DNA of 64,000 nucleotides, from assembly GCA_027625915.1 (NCBI GenBank), contig JANTQA010000012.1, forward strand, positions 3,379,001 through 3,443,000. The letters run 5' to 3'. A model generated the notes under the pieces. The model made no database searches. It was not told the DNA's origin and was given only the letters and a program-made list of their open reading frames with translations. This document shows, one piece after another, positions 1 to 14,640 of this stretch; the stretch's first letter is position 1; every line of letters begins with the position of its first letter. Origin of the DNA: Anaeramoeba flamelloides (taxonomy: Eukaryota; Metamonada; Anaeramoebidae). Position numbers and translations under genes: made by a program.

Positions 1-710
1 CTTAAAATAAAAAAAGCCGCCGTTAGCTTTTCCAGAATTTAAAAGAATTGAGTAAAATCTAAGATTTTTCTTTATTCTTTTTAATTCTGGAAAACCACCG
101 TTAGGTTTTTTTTTTTACTTTTTGAAATGGCAAGAAAATTTATTAAATTTTGTTTTTAAACCAAAAGAAAAAAAAGTAAAAAACCACAGTTCGCTTTTCT
201 TGATTTTTGTGTTTATTAGGAAAATTGATAGATTTTCGTTAGGTTTTTACGATTTTTCTATTTATTTCAAAAATCAATTGATTTTCATGAGGTTTTTTTG
301 AGGTTTTCTATTTTATTTATAAAGTATACTAGGTTTTTTTGACTTTTTGAAATAAACAGAAAATTTTAATAAATTTTCGGTTTATTTCAAAAAGTAAAAA
401 AAAACTATGAATGATACATTGATTTATGTTAGATTTTTTTGAGTTTTCTATTTATTTCAAAAATCAATTGATTTTCATTAGGTTTTTTTTTACTTTTTGA
501 AATAAAATAGAAAACCTCAAGAAAACATATGCACTTGATGGCACTCTACAACACTCCACAAAAACATTTAAAAATTATCCAAATCAATAACACTATAAAT
601 AAACTGCCATGTCGTCAAGTGCAGTCAAGTACCTAGGTTTTCTAAAATTCAAAATAATAGAGTAAAATCAAAAGATTTAACTCAATTCTTTTAAATTTTA
701 GAAAACCTAA
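1..710. repeat. Cluster of nested inverted repeats
   Basis: This stretch is built from short palindromes and their direct copies. One arm pair is at 28-48 / 74-94 (TTTTCCAGAATTTAAAAGAA and its near complement). A related pair is at 636-655 / 688-707, and its centre shares the word GAGTAAAATC with the first. A third pair is at 329-350 / 384-406. GAGGTTTTCTATTTTATTT at 300-318 is perfectly complementary to 510-528. A unit containing TTTCAAAAATCAATTGATTT occurs twice, near 265-285 and 455-475. No coding potential is visible. It looks like several overlapping MITE-type hairpins or a decayed inverted-repeat array, possibly continuing left of the window. Confidence 0.7.
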
Positions 711-769
711 AGACAAAAGATACTTAAAATGAGATGTTAAACATCAATTTAAAAGGCGGGAATTTTACA

Positions 770-1000
770 AATTAGTTAAACAGATAATCTTATGTTATGA
801 ATAAAAATAAATCAAAATATTTTGATCTATGTAAAAAAATAAACAATTTAGATATCATTGAAGATTTGGACCATTTTCTATGGAACTGTTCAGCCTATTA
901 AAATAATCACAAAATCTGGATATCTGAATTAAAAAAAATAACATTTTCAATTATTAAATAATAATAATTTTTTTAATATTATTATAAAAAAAGATTAGTC
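770..1000 (+). pseudogene. Decayed LINE (non-LTR retrotransposon) C-terminal tail
   Basis: The plus strand encodes a peptide containing IIEDLDHFLWNCSAY followed by a stop and NNHKIWISELKKI. It is clearly related to the minus-strand reading at 39120-39602 (IIEDFDHFLWDCPFSEKNR). The residues before it also match: GGNFTN, stop, LNR here against RNFTNYLNRYSYVYDKNK there. An H..LW.CP motif close to the C-terminus is typical of the post-reverse-transcriptase zinc-binding region of non-LTR elements. At least two in-frame stops make this copy a fossil fragment. No reverse transcriptase core is present in the window. Confidence 0.5.
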
Positions 1001-4000
1001 AAATCCATTGGCTCTAGTGGGTAATAAACTTATTTTTGGGTATTTTAATATAATTTCTAAATTACAATTTAGGAATTCGGCACACAAGCAGCGTTTATAA
1101 CTCCACTCTTAAATAATAAAAAAATAAAAAAAAAAAATATAAAAATTTTTTATGAACATGATCTACAGTTACATCATTTTAGTGAGTAATAAATGATATA
1201 TTATGTGTTGCACTCCTGATGAATTCATAACATATAAAATAAATACAAACTATTTATGCTAGTTAAGGTTTCGAGGGTATTTAATCCCCAGAGTAAAAAA
1301 AAATTTTGAGAAAACAGTGTTTCTTGGTGTTTTTTTTTTTGGTTTTTATTGTTTTTTCTAAACTCTTATTTGGTAATTGTGGCTTGGTTTTTATGATGTG
1401 TTAAATGTGTAAAAAGGTTTTTTATTGATATTTGAAGAAATAATTTTATTTTGGAAATTTTCAAAATTGAAATCATTTTTTCACTTTTTTATCAATAATT
1501 ATTGATACTAAATTCTCTTTTTAAGATATTTTTTATTTCAATATATATAGTTCTGAAGCACAAAGGTTGAATTTCAATGTTATTGAAACAGTGAATATAG
1601 TTGTAGAAAAATAATTTTTGTTTTCTATTGTAATTTTCTTTGGATCTTCAATCGAAGATAAAAATGAAAATTATTTTTTTTATCAAGGATATTGAGAATT
1701 TTGATTATTTAATGATGCTTTAAATATATATATAATGACTTGAATTGGCTTCTCTTGGTTATTAACTATTCCCTGAGAGTTAGGGTTCTACTTATCTTTT
1801 AATCTCTTCTTAAATTGTATATTATAAATAATAATTGATATTTGGAAAAAAATTCTGGAACTTTTACACAATCAAAGTTTTCATCTTTATAATCATTTGT
1901 TTAATTTTACTGTTACAATTGTTGTAAAAATTTTTCTTGGATATTGCTTTTGATTTTACTGAAATTTTTTTTGGTTTTCTATTCCATTGAGGTTAACAAT
2001 CACTTAAATTTGAAAGAAAAAATATCTTATATCAGATATGGCCGTATGTTAATTTGATTCTTATATGAGATATCTTGAACATTAACAATGTTTAAATAGT
2101 GGTACAAAATCTTAGTTAGTGGACAATTTTTTTGAAATTTTCGAAAATATAAACTGAAGAGGATATTTGAATCTTACTTAGTTTAATGGATATCTTTTTA
2201 AAATTAGATAAAATTATAATAACTTTGAAAAAAATAATTTATAAAAGGTATATAAGAGAAATCCAATATGTTGTTTTGGCTAACTTTAATTTTCAGAATT
2301 TATTTTTTCCTTGTATTACTGAAATAATAAATTGGAAAAAAAATATAAATATCCTTTAGTATTCAAGAACATATAATAATTAGATCTGATTTATAATTAA
2401 CTTGGAAATTATTTTAAATATATAAAAAACTAATATTTTAAAAAATAAAAACAAAAACTAAAAAAAAGTAAGTCACAATTATTCCAATGACCATTACTGA
2501 TTATTTATTACTAAACTTTCACTGAAAAAAGTTTAACAAGATTTTTTTTTGCTAATAATTAAATTCATTTTAAAAGAAATTAGAGTAGAAAATTTCTAAA
2601 TGATTATTTGCCTTTTCGAAGATCTTTTTTTTAATTTCACTTTATCTTTTGTAGAAACAAGGTATGAAAAGAAAAAGAAAAAGAAAAAAAAAAAGAAAAA
2701 GAAAAAGAAAAACAAAAATTTAAACTAAATTACAAAAAATGATTCTGATCCAAAAATTAAAAATATCTTTTTGATAAGAAGAGGCAAACCTGTACAAAAT
2801 TAGAAAAAATGTTTCTTAAGCAAAAATTTGAAATTATTTTTTTGATAAGAAGATGAATCAAACTCCTCAAAATAACACTCTTTGGGATTATAAAGTGAGT
2901 CAAAATTTTGGAAAAATTGTTTATTATTCTTTCAACTCCTAAATTTGATTTTCAAAAAAAAATAAATTGACAAAAATTGTCTTTTTTAACAACTACCAAA
3001 ACGTTTCCATGTCCAAGATTGATCAGATAAGATCGAAATTAACAAATTGCCACACCCAAATTATTAAAATCTTTTTTCAAATTTCAAGGATTATAAACCT
3101 TAAAAGATATTGAAATTAAAAAATATAAATGAATTCAGTTCTTTCTTAATTGTTTTCAAAACAGGTTTTCATGAACCAACAAAACACTCTGTCTCCCATA
3201 CACAAGTTTTCAGTAATCAAACACTTTTATTTTAAATCACCAATCAAAGGCCAACTTACTGGTATTTGAATAATAAAAGGGATTTTTTTTCACTTCATTT
3301 TTAATTTCTCTTTTTTAAGAGAACATAGATCGAGAACCTCTTTCTTTAAGAACTATATTTATAAAAAAAAACTTTGGAAAAGGAAGAGAAAATTCTTTCC
3401 CATTTAGAATTCAAATACCAGTAATGGATTTTTTTTCTTTTTTGAAAATCAGTTTGGATGGTTATTAGTTTTTCGTGTTAAAGAATAAACTTTAAAATTT
3501 TCAACGATTTTTTGGAAAGTCCAAAATAAAATTTGTACCAAATTTTGTTCACCAAGTAAAAAGTCTTTTAAATGTATTTCCTGTATTCTTCAAATGGTGT
3601 TGAATTTTTAAACCTTCTAAATATTCAATTTACTCAGCAGACTATTGAATTGAAGAAGGATGAAAAACTCAAAAATACGTTTTATGGTTTCAATTATGAA
3701 TTATGTAATATTTATATTTTGATAAAAAAACAAAGACTTTCCGAGACAAAAGTTAATATACGAAGTGTGAGAATAAGTTGAAAGGTTAAATACAGGATGA
3801 TTAGTTACAATCCAAACAACAAGATTGTTATTTTGTATCAAAAAAAATTCACGAATTAAGTAGAAAAAACAAATCCTGGAGGTGAACTAGTAAACATTAA
3901 CACATTGAAAATTGCAAATTTAAAACATTTTAAAGATTGATAATCTAAAAAAAAGTGAAAAAACATCCACAACTACAAAATCAAAAAAACAATCTTCAAA

Positions 4001-4233
4001 TAAAGACGATATCTCAAAAATAATTTAGTACTTCCAAATTCCTTTTTATCTTTTCAGTAAATAACAAAATGATCAACATTTTCAGAAAACAGTTGAGAAA
4101 AAAATTTCTTTCCAATCTCAGAAGAGAAAAAGAAATTTATCTTCTATTTTCAAGATTTTAAAGGAATAAGTTCGAAATATTTTTTCAACTCTCAAGACTT
4201 TTCATTTTTTTTAAATTACTCTTACCTATCATA
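1001..4233. other. AT-rich intergenic region, no gene seen
   Basis: I see no supported gene here. It holds an impure AAAAAG-type microsatellite at about 2668-2712 and one MITE at 3257-3423, listed separately. A 69-codon ORF at 3572-3781 has an ATG but no recognisable feature and is not called. The segment just before the glutamate dehydrogenase start (about 4180-4233) is a T/C-rich leader. Confidence 0.6.
3257..3423. mobile_element. MITE, family with ends TACTGGTATTTGAA
   Basis: The left end TACTGGTATTTGAATAATAA is complementary to the right end TTCAAATACCAGTA, and the inner arms (GGGATTTTTTTTCACTTC against the GAGAAAATTCTTTCCC region) continue the symmetry. Length is 167 bp with no coding capacity. 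The outermost TA/TTA may be the target duplication. Relatives are at about 10013-10272, 14641-14814, 18015-18181 and 43692-43859, so this is a family and not a chance hairpin. Confidence 0.7.
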
Positions 4234-6065
<1,832 letters not shown>

Positions 6066-7191
6066 ATGTTGAATTAGAATTAAAAAGGGAGCGATAAACG
6101 GGTTTTTATTTTAGACTTTCTTTTAATTTTGAATTTTCATTTTTATTTTTTTTTACTTTTTTTTAACAAAAGGTTTATTCGATCATAGATTTTAGTGATC
6201 CGACTAACTTTTTTTCTTTTTTTTTCTTCTTTTTTATTAATTATTTTTTTTATATTTAAGTTCTCCGAAACAAGATCAATATTTTTAAAAATCTTTGTTA
6301 CAATTTGGGAATTTATTATAGTCAGAAGAGATATTACAAATAAATAAACTAACTTTTTTTTATTTTTATTTTTGAATTTTTTCGTTTTTTAAAGAAGATT
6401 TTGACAAGAAGAAAATTTCTAATTTATTTAATCTCAAAATCTTTAAAATTCAGATGGGGGAGTATGTATGGTGCTAATTTTGATTTTTTTGAATTTTGGT
6501 GCTAATTTTATGGTTTTTTAGAATCAGAATCTTGTAGTTGGAACCACAAATTTTTATTTTTCTATTTTTTTTTTGAACTTAAATAATGTTTTAGAGGCAG
6601 TAAAAATATTCCAAAAAATCGACTTATCTCTTTCATTAAAATTATTTAAAAACAAAAAAATTGATTAGGATTTTTTTTTTTGTTGAAAATATTTAACAAT
6701 AATGTACTTGGATCATGGTTACAAAAACCTGTAAAGAGCCTATCAATTATTGTGATTTAATTTTTATTTAGCTACATTGGTTTTATTATATTTTTTTATT
6801 GTTAGTGAATTTTGTATTTAAATTTGCAAAAGTTACAATATTAATTTTTTTTTTTTTTTACAACAACTTTTTTATATTAAACCTACTTAACTATTAATGT
6901 CCTGGGTTTATTTCGTGTCCCATCTTAATCAAACAATTGTATTCTTTTTTATTTCTTGCTGATGAAAAAAAAAAAGGTAAAAATGAATAACTAAAAACAA
7001 AAAAAAATATTGAATCCTCACATATAGCAATTGATTAACAACAAACGGAAGGAAAACTTGACTTATAAATATTAAAATCATAAGATATTCTGGAATTCAA
7101 ATTACTAATTGATTTATTTTTTGAAAATTAATGGTAAAATTTTTGGAAAGTTGAATACAAATTTTGTTTAATTTTTCAACAAATAAACCCC

Positions 7192-7710
7192 ATTCCAAAA
7201 ATTTGGACACACCCAAAATCAAAAATAGACAAAGAAAAACCAATTTATTGTATTTTTCCAAACCTAAAATAAAAAAATTTTTAATTTACTCATAATTAAA
7301 GTTTTAATGAGTAATCACTTTAATCCAAATAAAAGAAAAAAATATTAATATCAAAAATAAAAACAGGTGTGTCCAAAATAATTCAACAAGTGGAACAAAA
7401 AATTTATTTGTTAATTTTTTGAAATATTACCAATAATTGTTGATCGAACCAATGATAAGATACTATCAACCAATTGTATGTGGATTTTCTAATTTAACAA
7501 ACTCGACACTAACCTTCTATAAACCATTAAAAAAAAATTACTAGATCTAACGAAAACAGACTACGTAACTATAAAAAAGGAAATGAAAACAAAACAAAAA
7601 AGACAAAAAATGAAATAATTTGTAAAATCAAAAATTATTTCCAAATTGAATTAAAGTGCAGTATTGTTATTCTTTCAACTGTTCAAACAGTGTACAAATT
7701 TTTGGAATAT
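7192..7710. mobile_element. Possible Tc1-like inverted-repeat element(s)
   Basis: CATTCCAAAAATTTGGACAC at 7191-7210 has an inverted partner at about 7366-7388 (GGTGTGTCCAAAATAATTC). A second, outer partner lies at about 7691-7710 (GTACAAATTTTTGGAAT). Ends rich in TTTGGACACACC are reminiscent of Tc1/mariner and pogo-type inverted repeats. The interior has no open reading frame. It may be one element of about 520 bp or a 200-bp element beside a decayed end. Boundaries are approximate. Confidence 0.35.
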
Positions 7711-10012
7711 AGTTTAGTGTTTTCAAATTTGGTACAAAACAGTTAATCAATTGAATTTGCTGTTAAATTTACTACATAATAGATTTTTTATTAATATTTT
7801 TCAGAGAAAAGGAAAACTATGGGAAAGCAGTATGGTATTTATTTCTTGTTTATTGTTGGTCAGCTTTATCTTATAATATGTAAGTTTGATTGAAAAAAGA
7901 AAATACTTTACATTCGGTACACGAACGTGTGGAGTTCTAAAAGTTCATATGAACAACAATTCCAAATTTAAATCAACAAAAAAATAAAAAACTTTTATCT
8001 TGATTTATCAGTTAAGAACTATATTTCAAATTGAAAATCAGTTTTTTGTGTGTTACACTTAGTATTTAAGGTTTGAAAAATCTAAAAAAATTTTGTACAG
8101 TTAGATCTACTAAGTAAAAAATAAAAAAAATTTTATAAAGTTGTCTACCCTTGTATCAAAAAATGAAAAAGAAGATCCAAAAAAATCTTCTTTTTGAGTG
8201 AATTTTTCTTTAGAATAATTTTTAAAACGCTGACTTGATTTCTTGAATGTTCTATTTTTTTTTTTTTTTTGTAGAATAAGTAAGTAAATTAAGAGGGTTT
8301 TAAATATTGATCTAAATGATCTGAACTTTGGAAATTTGCAATTTATATTGAATAATCCTTTTTCTATTCCCATAAAAGATATATTTTGATAATAAAACAT
8401 GGTGGGAGAGTTTTATATTGGGTTGAAATCACCAAAATTCCTATTCCCTTAAAAAGATCAATTGTTTTTCTTTCAGCTTAACTGTCAATTTTTTTTTTTT
8501 CCATTTTACTAAAAGTGTCTAATTTTTGTAAATTTAATTTCCATAAATCGTTGCTTGCAAAATTCCTAAAAATATTTTCCACACAACCTCAGATACAACT
8601 TTTCTGGATTCTAACAAATAAATTTTGAGAAAGCATTTATAACAAACATACAAAAATATAACACAAAAATAAAAAAGATGTTTTGTCTGTTTGGTAGGAT
8701 ATTATCTGATCAAAAATGAAACTGGCGCAATAATATCTTGTAAAAGTGTTTTTATAAACTTCGATTTTTGAAAAGGCAAAAAGAATCAAAATTAAATGAT
8801 AAAAACTCAGAGAAGACCTCAACTCTTTTGTCAGAATTAATCTGATTTATGGAGAGAATTGAACAAATTATGTAACACAATAATCAATAATCATATTCAT
8901 GCAATCTTTTAAAGTTAAAGTTGTTTTATGAAAATGTTTGAATGGATCTTAATTTTTTATATGGAAAGTCTCGATTATTTTCCTATTTCGGTTTGAAGTT
9001 ATTAGTAAGATTTTCGAGTTTAGATTTCTCAAAATTTTTTGTTCATTTTTTATCAAAAAATACAAAATAGACTTTTTTTTCAATCCTAATTGGAGAATAG
9101 TTTGAAGATCCTGAGTTCCAATTTTGAATCTGATATTGAACCAAAAGGTCGTGAGACTGTTTGATAAAACCGAAAGGTCAACCTTAAAGAAAAGATAAAA
9201 ACAATTTTTTCACCATCCAGTAATAAACTGGACTTAACACAAAAGATTTCCAATAAAATTGTTTGACAAAATCAAAAAAACACCAAACAAAGTCAATTTT
9301 TTATGAGTGCGTTACCTCAAAGCAAAACAGAATTGAATTTTTGAGAATTACAACTTTTTTGAGCAAATTTTATAAATCTTTTTTTTTTCTTCTTTCAAAT
9401 TTGCCAATTGTAATTGATGAAAGATCCTAATTCTGTTCTTGGAATTACATTTCTTTTGATTTATTAAGACTTTTTAGTCATTTATGGTAATCGAGAAATT
9501 ATTTTTCAATTCCATTTGCTTTTTTTTCAAAATTCGTCAAAATAGACTTTAAAATTTTTGAAATAAAGTTTAGATCTTTTTACTTTAAAGATCAACAGAG
9601 TTTTCCAAGAAGAAACCCAAGAAATTTGTGAACAAAAATCGTCCTTAAACCTTTTCTCAAATTATGTTCAAAATTTTGATTACTTTTTTTGCTTTAATTT
9701 TAATAGGAATACCTAAAAGTTGAATTTTTTGAGTAATGGGGTTCTTGTTGAGAGAGAAAAAAATTTCCTATTTGTGAAACAAATCTTTATTTGATCAGAT
9801 TTGATTCAATTTAGACAATGAAAATTGAGATCAAAATTTGGTATTAAAATAAGATGTATAAATTTTCAAATTTTGATATTAGTTCATTAAATTCTTTTAA
9901 TTTACTTTATAAAATAAATCTAAGGTAGCAGATAGAGTTGACTCACAAAAAAGTCCCCAGTGGTGGTGTTGCTTTTATGGTTACTTATAGAGGATAGGAT
10001 ATAAATATCTCT

Positions 10013-10272
10013 TACTGGTATTAGAATTATAAATGGGATAAAATTTCAGTTGATTATCTCTTTTATACTATTCTCTAATAACCCTTTCGTCTTGGATTCT
10101 AATCTTGCCCAACATATCCTTATCCCTTCTTGACTAGCAGAAAAAAAGAACTAGTCCAGTGGATCAGAACAAACAGAGAGAACAGAAATTACAATCTACC
10201 AATTTGAAAACTTTAATAAAAGAAGGAAAATCAAAAGAAAATTTTTTCCCATTTATTGTTTGAATCTCATTA
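10013..10272. mobile_element. Divergent member of the TACTGGTATTTGAA MITE family
   Basis: It begins TACTGGTATTAGAATTATAAATGGGA and ends with CCCATTTATTGTTTGAATCTCATTAA, whose complement matches the start including the AAATGGGA...AAAATTT block. At about 260 bp it is longer than its relatives. A half-arm of the same family (ACCAGTAATAAATGGGAAAT) sits at about 10599-10618. Confidence 0.45.
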
Positions 10273-12273
10273 AGAGGTGTTTTTGAGAGGAACCAAAAAC
10301 TAATTTTATGAATGGTTTTATTGAATGTTCTGTTCACTATCCTACTAACTTTGCTAACTTTTTTTTATTTTATCGGGATTAAGCACAGTTATGAGAAAAT
10401 ATTTTCACTTCAACTTGGAAATATTCTTTTATTCATAAATTTCAACAGTAATCTGCTGAAATTGGAGTTGTTTATAGATATATTTGTTTGGTAGTTTTTT
10501 ATTCTATGAGTTGAACCCTTTTTTCGAGAACCAATAATCCGAACAGGAAAAAAATTTTGAAACAAATTGAAAAAATGAAATCAACTTAAATTTTATAAAA
10601 CCAGTAATAAATGGGAAATTTTATCACCCTTTCTGATGAATCCAAGGATTGTGGGCTCTTTCATTGGAATTCCAATCAACTTTGATTTACTTTCAAATTT
10701 ATGACTATTTTTATTTTTGATTTTTCTTTTTTTGATTTGGAGTGAAAAAAGAAATTTCTTTCAATTTCAAACTTTTTTACGGAGTCAACAAAGTACCATA
10801 CCAAAGATCTTTAAAATATTGTTCAAGAATGTCAAATTTTAGAACCGAAAAATTCTTCTTGTTTAATTTTAGACTTGTATTTAATTCACAATCTTTTTAG
10901 AAAAAAAAAAATTGTTCTCATTTGACAAAAATTCCTCATCAGACGATCGTGCTGTTGAAAAGGATCAAAGAAAAATAAGTTCGTTTTTTATCAAATTATT
11001 CTTGACGATTTATGATTTGGGATTAAGGTACAAACTTTGTCAAATTTACCAATAATAAATTTATTTTAGTTTCATTCTAAATGAATCTAAGAGTTCCATG
11101 GATCAAAATTTGTTGGATGAAAATTGAACTCTTTCAAGCAAGTCTTTTATTTAATTATTTTTGTCAAAATTTTTTACCAAAGAATCGCCAAAAAGTAGTT
11201 TTTTCTGTCAAGACCATCTTGTGAATGGCCTTCTATCCCAATAGTATGCAAAGTAAAGTTTTGGTCTGTTTGAAAATAAAAGTTTGATGTTCAGAACTTC
11301 CCAAAATTACAAAAATAAAAAAATGCTATTAGAAATTACAAATTAATGGGAAAAATAAAGTGACTTTACTTTTTTGAGTTTCAACATTTTGAAAGTCAGA
11401 TTAAATGAGAAATTAAAAGGCGGTGTTAGGCTTCAAAATAAGAACTATCTGATTCTTTAGAATTAAGAAATAAAAAAACACAAAGTTCAATCTATCAAAA
11501 GTTTTGCCGAACAATTACAAGAAAAAAAAATGACAACAGACAAACGAAGGCAAAGTGAACGATCCCTGGAAAATTCATTCCTCGTTCAGAGTTTTTAAGG
11601 TTTATAAACTTTTTTAAAAATGGGAATTTCACAGTTGATATTGCAAGTTCCCTAAGAGACTCAAGAAAACAAACGCGTTCACAGAATCACATATTTGAGG
11701 TATGTTGAACTTATTTGGTTAGAACAAAAAGGTAGTCTGTTAAAAGTTTTCAAAAAAGGGAAAAGTTTTTATTAGATAATTGAATTCAAAAAAAGCCAAA
11801 CAATTAAGAGAACAGCCACAAACTAATGAAAATTTCAAAACCAAAAAAAGTTGATTTTTACCAAAATAAATGAACTCAAATATGGAGAATAATATAAAAA
11901 AATAAAAAAGCATTAGACAACTGCTCACCAGTTGTTTCCTGCAACCAATAAAAAAAGTTATTTACTCAAAAAAAATCAAAAATAGATCGGTTGTGTATTT
12001 ATTTTTTTTATTTTTGTAATTGTTTTGTTTTTTTCAAAATTTCCACTTTTTCTATTTTTCCAAAATTTTCAAACAATTAATTACGATCACACAAGATTAA
12101 AAAAAGAAACCACATAAAAACCTGTTTTATTACCACTAATCGACTTATTGTCACCGATTTTCAATTTTAATCAAATTAAATTGAAATACTTTGTGCTTTT
12201 TAAAAATTCACTTTAACCAAACATAAAAAAAAAAACAAAAGTGGATCCAAAAAAGAAAGACTCAAATCCGACA

Positions 12274-13998
12274 ATGAGCAAAAAATACTTTTTAAATATT
12301 ACCCAGCAAAAACTAATTTCACCACCCTTTGGGCACAACCAAGAAATTGAGCAAATCTCTGTTCTCGGGCCCTTTCATTATTCAGAAATAACGCCACAGC
12401 AAATAATGGAGTCGCTCTCTGATCGATTTGTCTTGGGCTATAATTACTTATTTTACATCCCAGGATCATCCTTAACGTTTGAGAACCCCAATGTGAAGAA
12501 AAGGTGGGTGTGGAATTCGAACACTAACCAGTACAATTGCAATTCAGACTTGGTTGCGTTTTTGATCCACTCTTCTCATTTCATCCCAAAGAAGACCTCG
12601 ATCACACCCGAAGGTGTCTTTGTCACGATCCGGTATCTGGAATCGGACTCCAACTCCTATGTCATGAAAAGGAAAAACGGGATACGCTCGAGACACTCTT
12701 CAAAGTTAAAAGGGATGTCTGTGAAAGTACAAGCCATCAGGATCATTACAGGATCTGATCAAATCCCAAAAACTTTTTGGTCCTTAAAGCAATTGGTGGA
12801 ATTTGAAAGTTCCAAATCGTGTCAACGAGCCCAACAAATCCCTACCCCCAAGTACAATATTAATTCAGCTTCTGGACCAATTGAGGCGCAATTGCACCTA
12901 GGCCAAATAGACAATTTCAACACAAATTCAAAAAGTGGTCAGTCGACGGTAACTTCCCCCTTACAAAGCAAGACCGAACCAACAGAAACTAGAGCGCCGT
13001 GTATACCGAATTTTGGAATCCTAAAGAATCAAAGCCAACAATTCCAACCCACAAATGAAAAAGAAAAAACAAACAAAATTTCAGTCACAAACGAGAAGAA
13101 TAATTTCCAAATAAAGAGCCTGCCACTTGATTTAAAACAGGACACAGAGGAAAGAAAACGCATTTTCACATTGGGCTTTTTAAATAATGCGTATAATCCG
13201 AATTTCCAACTGAACAAAACCCCACTAGAGGACGGAGGAAATGAGGGCAGTTACGATTCCGTCCAAACTGGTGAGAAACGAAGAAGAACAAATTATAACG
13301 AGAGCAAGCCTTGCTTATCTACACAATTAGATTCGATTCACCGCACAGAAAACCTAGGTCTCCCGCAAAGTATAATCAATAATATGTCGAACGATGATCA
13401 CAAAACCACAACCACAACCACAACCAAAAACCGACCTGATACTCGTACAGGGACAATAAGCGGAATAGAAATCACAGGAAATAACGCACCAAAAGAAAAG
13501 TGTAAGGTTGCACAAGATTTAACTTTGAAAGGCCAAGAATTGAAGAAATTTGCTTTTGATCCGAATGGAAATGAAAACATTAATACTACAGACACGCTTG
13601 GCAGCACAAAAAGAACAGAATTATTTGATCTTGGCTTCTCCGTTCTTGAGAATCAACCAAAAAAAAAAAATATCCAAAATTCAACTATAGCCTCCAAGGT
13701 GCTATCAAGCGTAAACGACCAGTTTAACAAAGAACACCAACTGATCAGAAAAAAATTCTTTATTAAAAATCGAAAGAAAGTTTTCGGGGTTTTGAATCAC
13801 AGACACCCCCCATCATTTACGGACTTTGATTTTTTAGAAAAGAATCCCGAAAAAATGTTAATCAAGTCCCTCAATCAGGTTCATCACAAGAAATTGAAAA
13901 GAAAAGGATACAAAAAGAAAAATATTTCATACAATGAAAAAAATCAGCTTCTTTCTTCAGCTAGTTTGATTTTCTCTCTTTCAAACGATCCTTGGTAA
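12274..13998 (+). CDS. Rxt3-like histone deacetylase complex subunit
   Basis: A single-exon reading frame of 574 residues from ATG 12274. The frame is open upstream to 12241 but without an earlier ATG, so a 5' exon cannot be excluded. Residues about 50-160 resemble the Rxt3 domain: LGYNYLFYIPG, then KKRWVWN followed by a Cys/Asp-rich turn and SDLVAFLIHS, GVFVTIRYLE, and NGIRSRH with KGMSVKVQAIRI. In fungi Rxt3 belongs to the large Rpd3 deacetylase complex, so a nuclear co-repressor role is the inference. The remaining about 400 residues are polar and low-complexity (a short poly-Thr run near 13400) and end in a basic region with KKLKRKGYKKK. GC and C-ended codons are clearly higher than in flanking DNA, supporting a real gene. 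The assignment is from memory of the family motif; another chromatin-associated fold is possible. Confidence 0.6.
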   Translation: MSKKYFLNITQQKLISPPFGHNQEIEQISVLGPFHYSEITPQQIMESLSDRFVLGYNYLFYIPGSSLTFENPNVKKRWVWNSNTNQYNCNSDLVAFLIHSSHFIPKKTSITPEGVFVTIRYLESDSNSYVMKRKNGIRSRHSSKLKGMSVKVQAIRIITGSDQIPKTFWSLKQLVEFESSKSCQRAQQIPTPKYNINSASGPIEAQLHLGQIDNFNTNSKSGQSTVTSPLQSKTEPTETRAPCIPNFGILKNQSQQFQPTNEKEKTNKISVTNEKNNFQIKSLPLDLKQDTEERKRIFTLGFLNNAYNPNFQLNKTPLEDGGNEGSYDSVQTGEKRRRTNYNESKPCLSTQLDSIHRTENLGLPQSIINNMSNDDHKTTTTTTTKNRPDTRTGTISGIEITGNNAPKEKCKVAQDLTLKGQELKKFAFDPNGNENINTTDTLGSTKRTELFDLGFSVLENQPKKKNIQNSTIASKVLSSVNDQFNKEHQLIRKKFFIKNRKKVFGVLNHRHPPSFTDFDFLEKNPEKMLIKSLNQVHHKKLKRKGYKKKNISYNEKNQLLSSASLIFSLSNDPW

Positions 13999-14330
13999 AT
14001 TTTTATTTTTGATTCTTTTCATTTTGTGATTTTTTAATGCAACCCTTTTTTTTTTTTTTTTTTTTTTTATAATTAGACTATTTCCAGTGAGTGTTACAAA
14101 AAAGAGATACCTTATTACCTTTAAGCCAATGTAAAAACAGAAACAGAAATGCTTTATAGACATTATTATCGATCTTTTCAAATAAACTAAACACCAAAGA
14201 TGTATTTACTGTTATTTTCAGAATAAATCGGAAAAATTTTTCACTTCATGCTCCTTTTCGTATTTTACTTTTTTTTTTTCTCATACAAATAGAGTTTTTA
14301 AAGAAATACTATTTATTGTAAAATAAAAAG

Positions 14331-14504
14331 ATCAAAATTTTCATTCAGCTTTCCAAAAAAATCACTTCCAAGAATTATAACAAATCATCAAAAGTCCCCA
14401 ATTCTAAAATGTTAATTAATACTTTAAATAGATTAAGGAACTCAAAAATTGAAATTTTACTGATTTTAAAACCTTTTTTTGGAAAGCTAAATGAAAATTT
14501 TGCA
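14331..14504. mobile_element. MITE, about 174 bp, ends CAAAATTTTCATTCAGCTTT
   Basis: Left arm 14332-14360 (CAAAATTTTCATTCAGCTTT then CCAAAAAAA) is complementary, with one or two mismatches, to the right arm at about 14474-14504 (TTTTTTTGGAAAGCTAAATG then AAAATTTTGC). The interior is noncoding. The structure is typical of a small non-autonomous DNA transposon. No second copy was noticed in this window. Confidence 0.6.
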
Positions 14505-14640
14505 ACAGATAGTAAATTGTGATTTGTGATCTCGATTCATTTGTTTGGTCCCCCCTTTTTTTATGAGATATATTCGGTATATTTTGAGTGAATTAAGAAT
14601 CCTATATGAAAGGAAGATTTTGAAATTTCAAAAAAAGCAA

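Larger units (their letters stand above)
6066..12273. other. AT-rich intergenic region, no gene seen
   Basis: About 6.2 kb without a supported gene. It contains possible inverted-repeat elements at 7192-7710 and 10013-10272, listed separately. A 60-codon hydrophobic ORF at 10312-10494 starts with ATG, but nothing else supports it. The last 200 bases before 12274 are A-rich leader-like sequence. Confidence 0.55.

Noticed and set aside
10312-10494. 60-codon hydrophobic ATG frame
   Set aside because: Hydrophobic composition follows from T-rich DNA; no leader, no conservation visible, and it sits next to a MITE.
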